Assembly: GCA_030040455.1 (NCBI GenBank)
Contig: JASHTR010000575.1
Coordinates: forward strand, 1 to 6,690
Direction: 5' to 3'
Origin: Terriglobia bacterium
GTDB lineage: Bacteria; Acidobacteriota; Terriglobia; UBA7540
DNA length: 6,690 nucleotides
Shown here: positions 5,511-6,690 of the stretch, piece after piece
Layout of the letters: each line of letters starts with the position of its first letter
Numbering within the stretch: position 1 is the first letter of the stretch
Program-made: the position numbers and the translations under genes
The notes under the pieces: generated by a model
Told to the model about the DNA's origin: nothing
Databases searched by the model: none
Seen by the model: only the letters and a program-made list of their open reading frames with translations

Positions 5511-6690
5511 TCAGGGTTCGGCGTCGACAAATTGAAGATCGTGAAATCGCTGGTAAAGGCCACCACGTGTCACCAGGTCCTCGTGCGTGCCAATCTCGGA
5601 AATCTTGCCCCGGTCGAGCACCACAATGCGGTCCGCCCGTCGGACGGTGGAGAGGCGGTGCGCAATTAGCAGCACGGTCCGGCCCGCAATCAGGTTAACG
5701 AGCGCCTTCTGCACGAGCATTTCAGATTCCGTGTCGAGCGCCGAGGTCGCCTCATCCAGAATCAGGATCGGCGAGTCCTTCAGAAGCGCGCGAGCGACAG
5801 CAATCCGCTGGCGCTGCCCGCCGGAGAGCCTTTGCCCGCGCTCGCCGATCAAGGTCTGGTAGCCTTCCGGCATTTCCATGATGAAATCATGGGCGAGCGC
5901 CGCGCGGGCGGCCTGCTCCACAGCGCGGGGGGAAACCCCTTTCTGACCGTAGGCGATATTGTTCAGCACGGTGTCGTTAAAGAGCACAATCTCCTGAGTC
6001 ACGATCCCGATCTGCGTCCGCAAAGAGCTGAGCTTCACGTCCCGCAGGTCCTGCCCGTCGAAGAGAATGCGCCCCGCGGTGACGTCGAAGAACCGGGGGA
6101 TGAGGTTGGCAAGCGTCGTCTTTCCGGCGCCACTCGAGCCGACAATCGCCACCACCTCGCCCTTCCGGATTCTCAGGTTGACGCCCTCGAGGATCGGCAA
6201 GTCTCCGTATCTGAACACAACGTTTTCGAACTCGATTTCACGCCCGAAGGGAGGAAGCGCGGGCGAGTGCGCTTTTTCGATAACCTCGGACCCCACGTCC
6301 AGCACGTCAAAGGCCCGCTCAGAAGCGCCGACCGCCAATTGAAAGGAGTTATTCACCCCGGTGAGCCGCTTGATGGGCTCGTACATTTTAATGAGGGCAT
6401 ACAGAAAGGCGAGGAAACCACCGGTGGTTTGAGCGTGATGGACAACTTCGTTGCGCGCATACAGCAGCGAGCCGGCGATCGTGATCGCGCCGAGCAATTC
6501 CATCAGGGGTTGAGTGAGGGCGTGGGCGCGCACCCACCGCAGGTTCACTTTCAGCAGCCGTCGCGTTGCCTCCCTGAACTTGTTGCCTTCAAAGCTTTCC
6601 ATGCCGAAGGCCTTTACAATGCGAATGCCGGTGAAAGTCTCCTGAAGAATGTTGGTGAGATCTGCCATTTTGTCCTGGCTCTTGCGGCTG
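5511..6690 (-). CDS. msbA: MsbA-like lipid ABC exporter (partial, C-terminal half)
   Basis: The frame is open to the right edge, so the start and the first transmembrane helices are missing; about 393 codons are present. Numbering from the Met at 6668: LTNILQETFTGIRIVKAFGM (4-23) is the typical intracellular-loop segment of MsbA-type exporters. About 50-115 covers the last membrane helices. The nucleotide-binding domain runs from about 145 to the end, with Walker A GSSGAGKTT (177-185), Q-loop Gln225, signature LSGGQRQR (281-288), Walker B ILILDEATSALD (301-312) and H-loop His337. All ATPase motifs are intact. Such half-transporters dimerise in the inner membrane and flip lipid A-core or other lipids using ATP. 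MsbA is the best match, but related multidrug exporters share the motifs and the substrate region is mostly outside the window. It is co-directional with yicC, 144 bases upstream. Confidence 0.88.
   Translation of the reverse strand, partial: SRKSQDKMADLTNILQETFTGIRIVKAFGMESFEGNKFREATRRLLKVNLRWVRAHALTQPLMELLGAITIAGSLLYARNEVVHHAQTTGGFLAFLYALIKMYEPIKRLTGVNNSFQLAVGASERAFDVLDVGSEVIEKAHSPALPPFGREIEFENVVFRYGDLPILEGVNLRIRKGEVVAIVGSSGAGKTTLANLIPRFFDVTAGRILFDGQDLRDVKLSSLRTQIGIVTQEIVLFNDTVLNNIAYGQKGVSPRAVEQAARAALAHDFIMEMPEGYQTLIGERGQRLSGGQRQRIAVARALLKDSPILILDEATSALDTESEMLVQKALVNLIAGRTVLLIAHRLSTVRRADRIVVLDRGKISEIGTHEDLVTRGGLYQRFHDLQFVDAEP

Overview
The window looks like a piece of a GC-rich bacterial chromosome, most likely from Acidobacteriota or a close relative. 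That placement is an inference from three things: the yicC-gmk-rpoZ gene order, the sequence style of the short omega subunit, and the intergenic repeats. No rRNA or tRNA gene is present to confirm it. All genes but one lie on the minus strand. I see no complete mobile element, CRISPR array, toxin-antitoxin pair or defence system.

Layout from left to right. (1) Positions 1-983, minus: the N-terminal 327 residues of a membrane-anchored HEAT-repeat protein that continues past the left edge. (2) Positions 984-1313: a gene-free stretch with a candidate promoter for the HEAT gene, a pair of inverted REP-like palindromes, and a weak terminator for the transporter. (3) Positions 1314-2570, minus: a 12-TM major facilitator of the anion:cation symporter (ExuT/GudP-like) type. 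(4) Positions 2571-2659: a short divergent promoter region. (5) Positions 2660-3469, plus: a class I SAM-dependent methyltransferase, the only plus-strand gene. (6) Positions 3470-3595: a convergent spacer with a small stem-loop. (7) Positions 3596-5366, minus: the housekeeping cluster yicC-gmk-rpoZ, tightly packed and probably one transcript. (8) Positions 5367-5510: an intergenic stretch filled almost edge to edge by inverted arrays of a 7-bp repeat around an 18-bp perfect palindrome. (9) Positions 5511-6690, minus: the C-terminal part of an MsbA-like lipid ABC exporter that continues past the right edge.

The right half is core cell biology: export of lipid A or another lipid, RNA turnover (YicC), GMP to GDP conversion (Gmk) and an RNA polymerase assembly subunit (RpoZ). 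The left half is accessory: an organic-anion importer, an orphan methyltransferase and an unassigned HEAT scaffold. The most unusual sequence is the heptad/palindrome element directly abutting the yicC start codon, which leaves yicC without a visible ribosome binding site. I do not see convincing evidence of a new multi-gene system.
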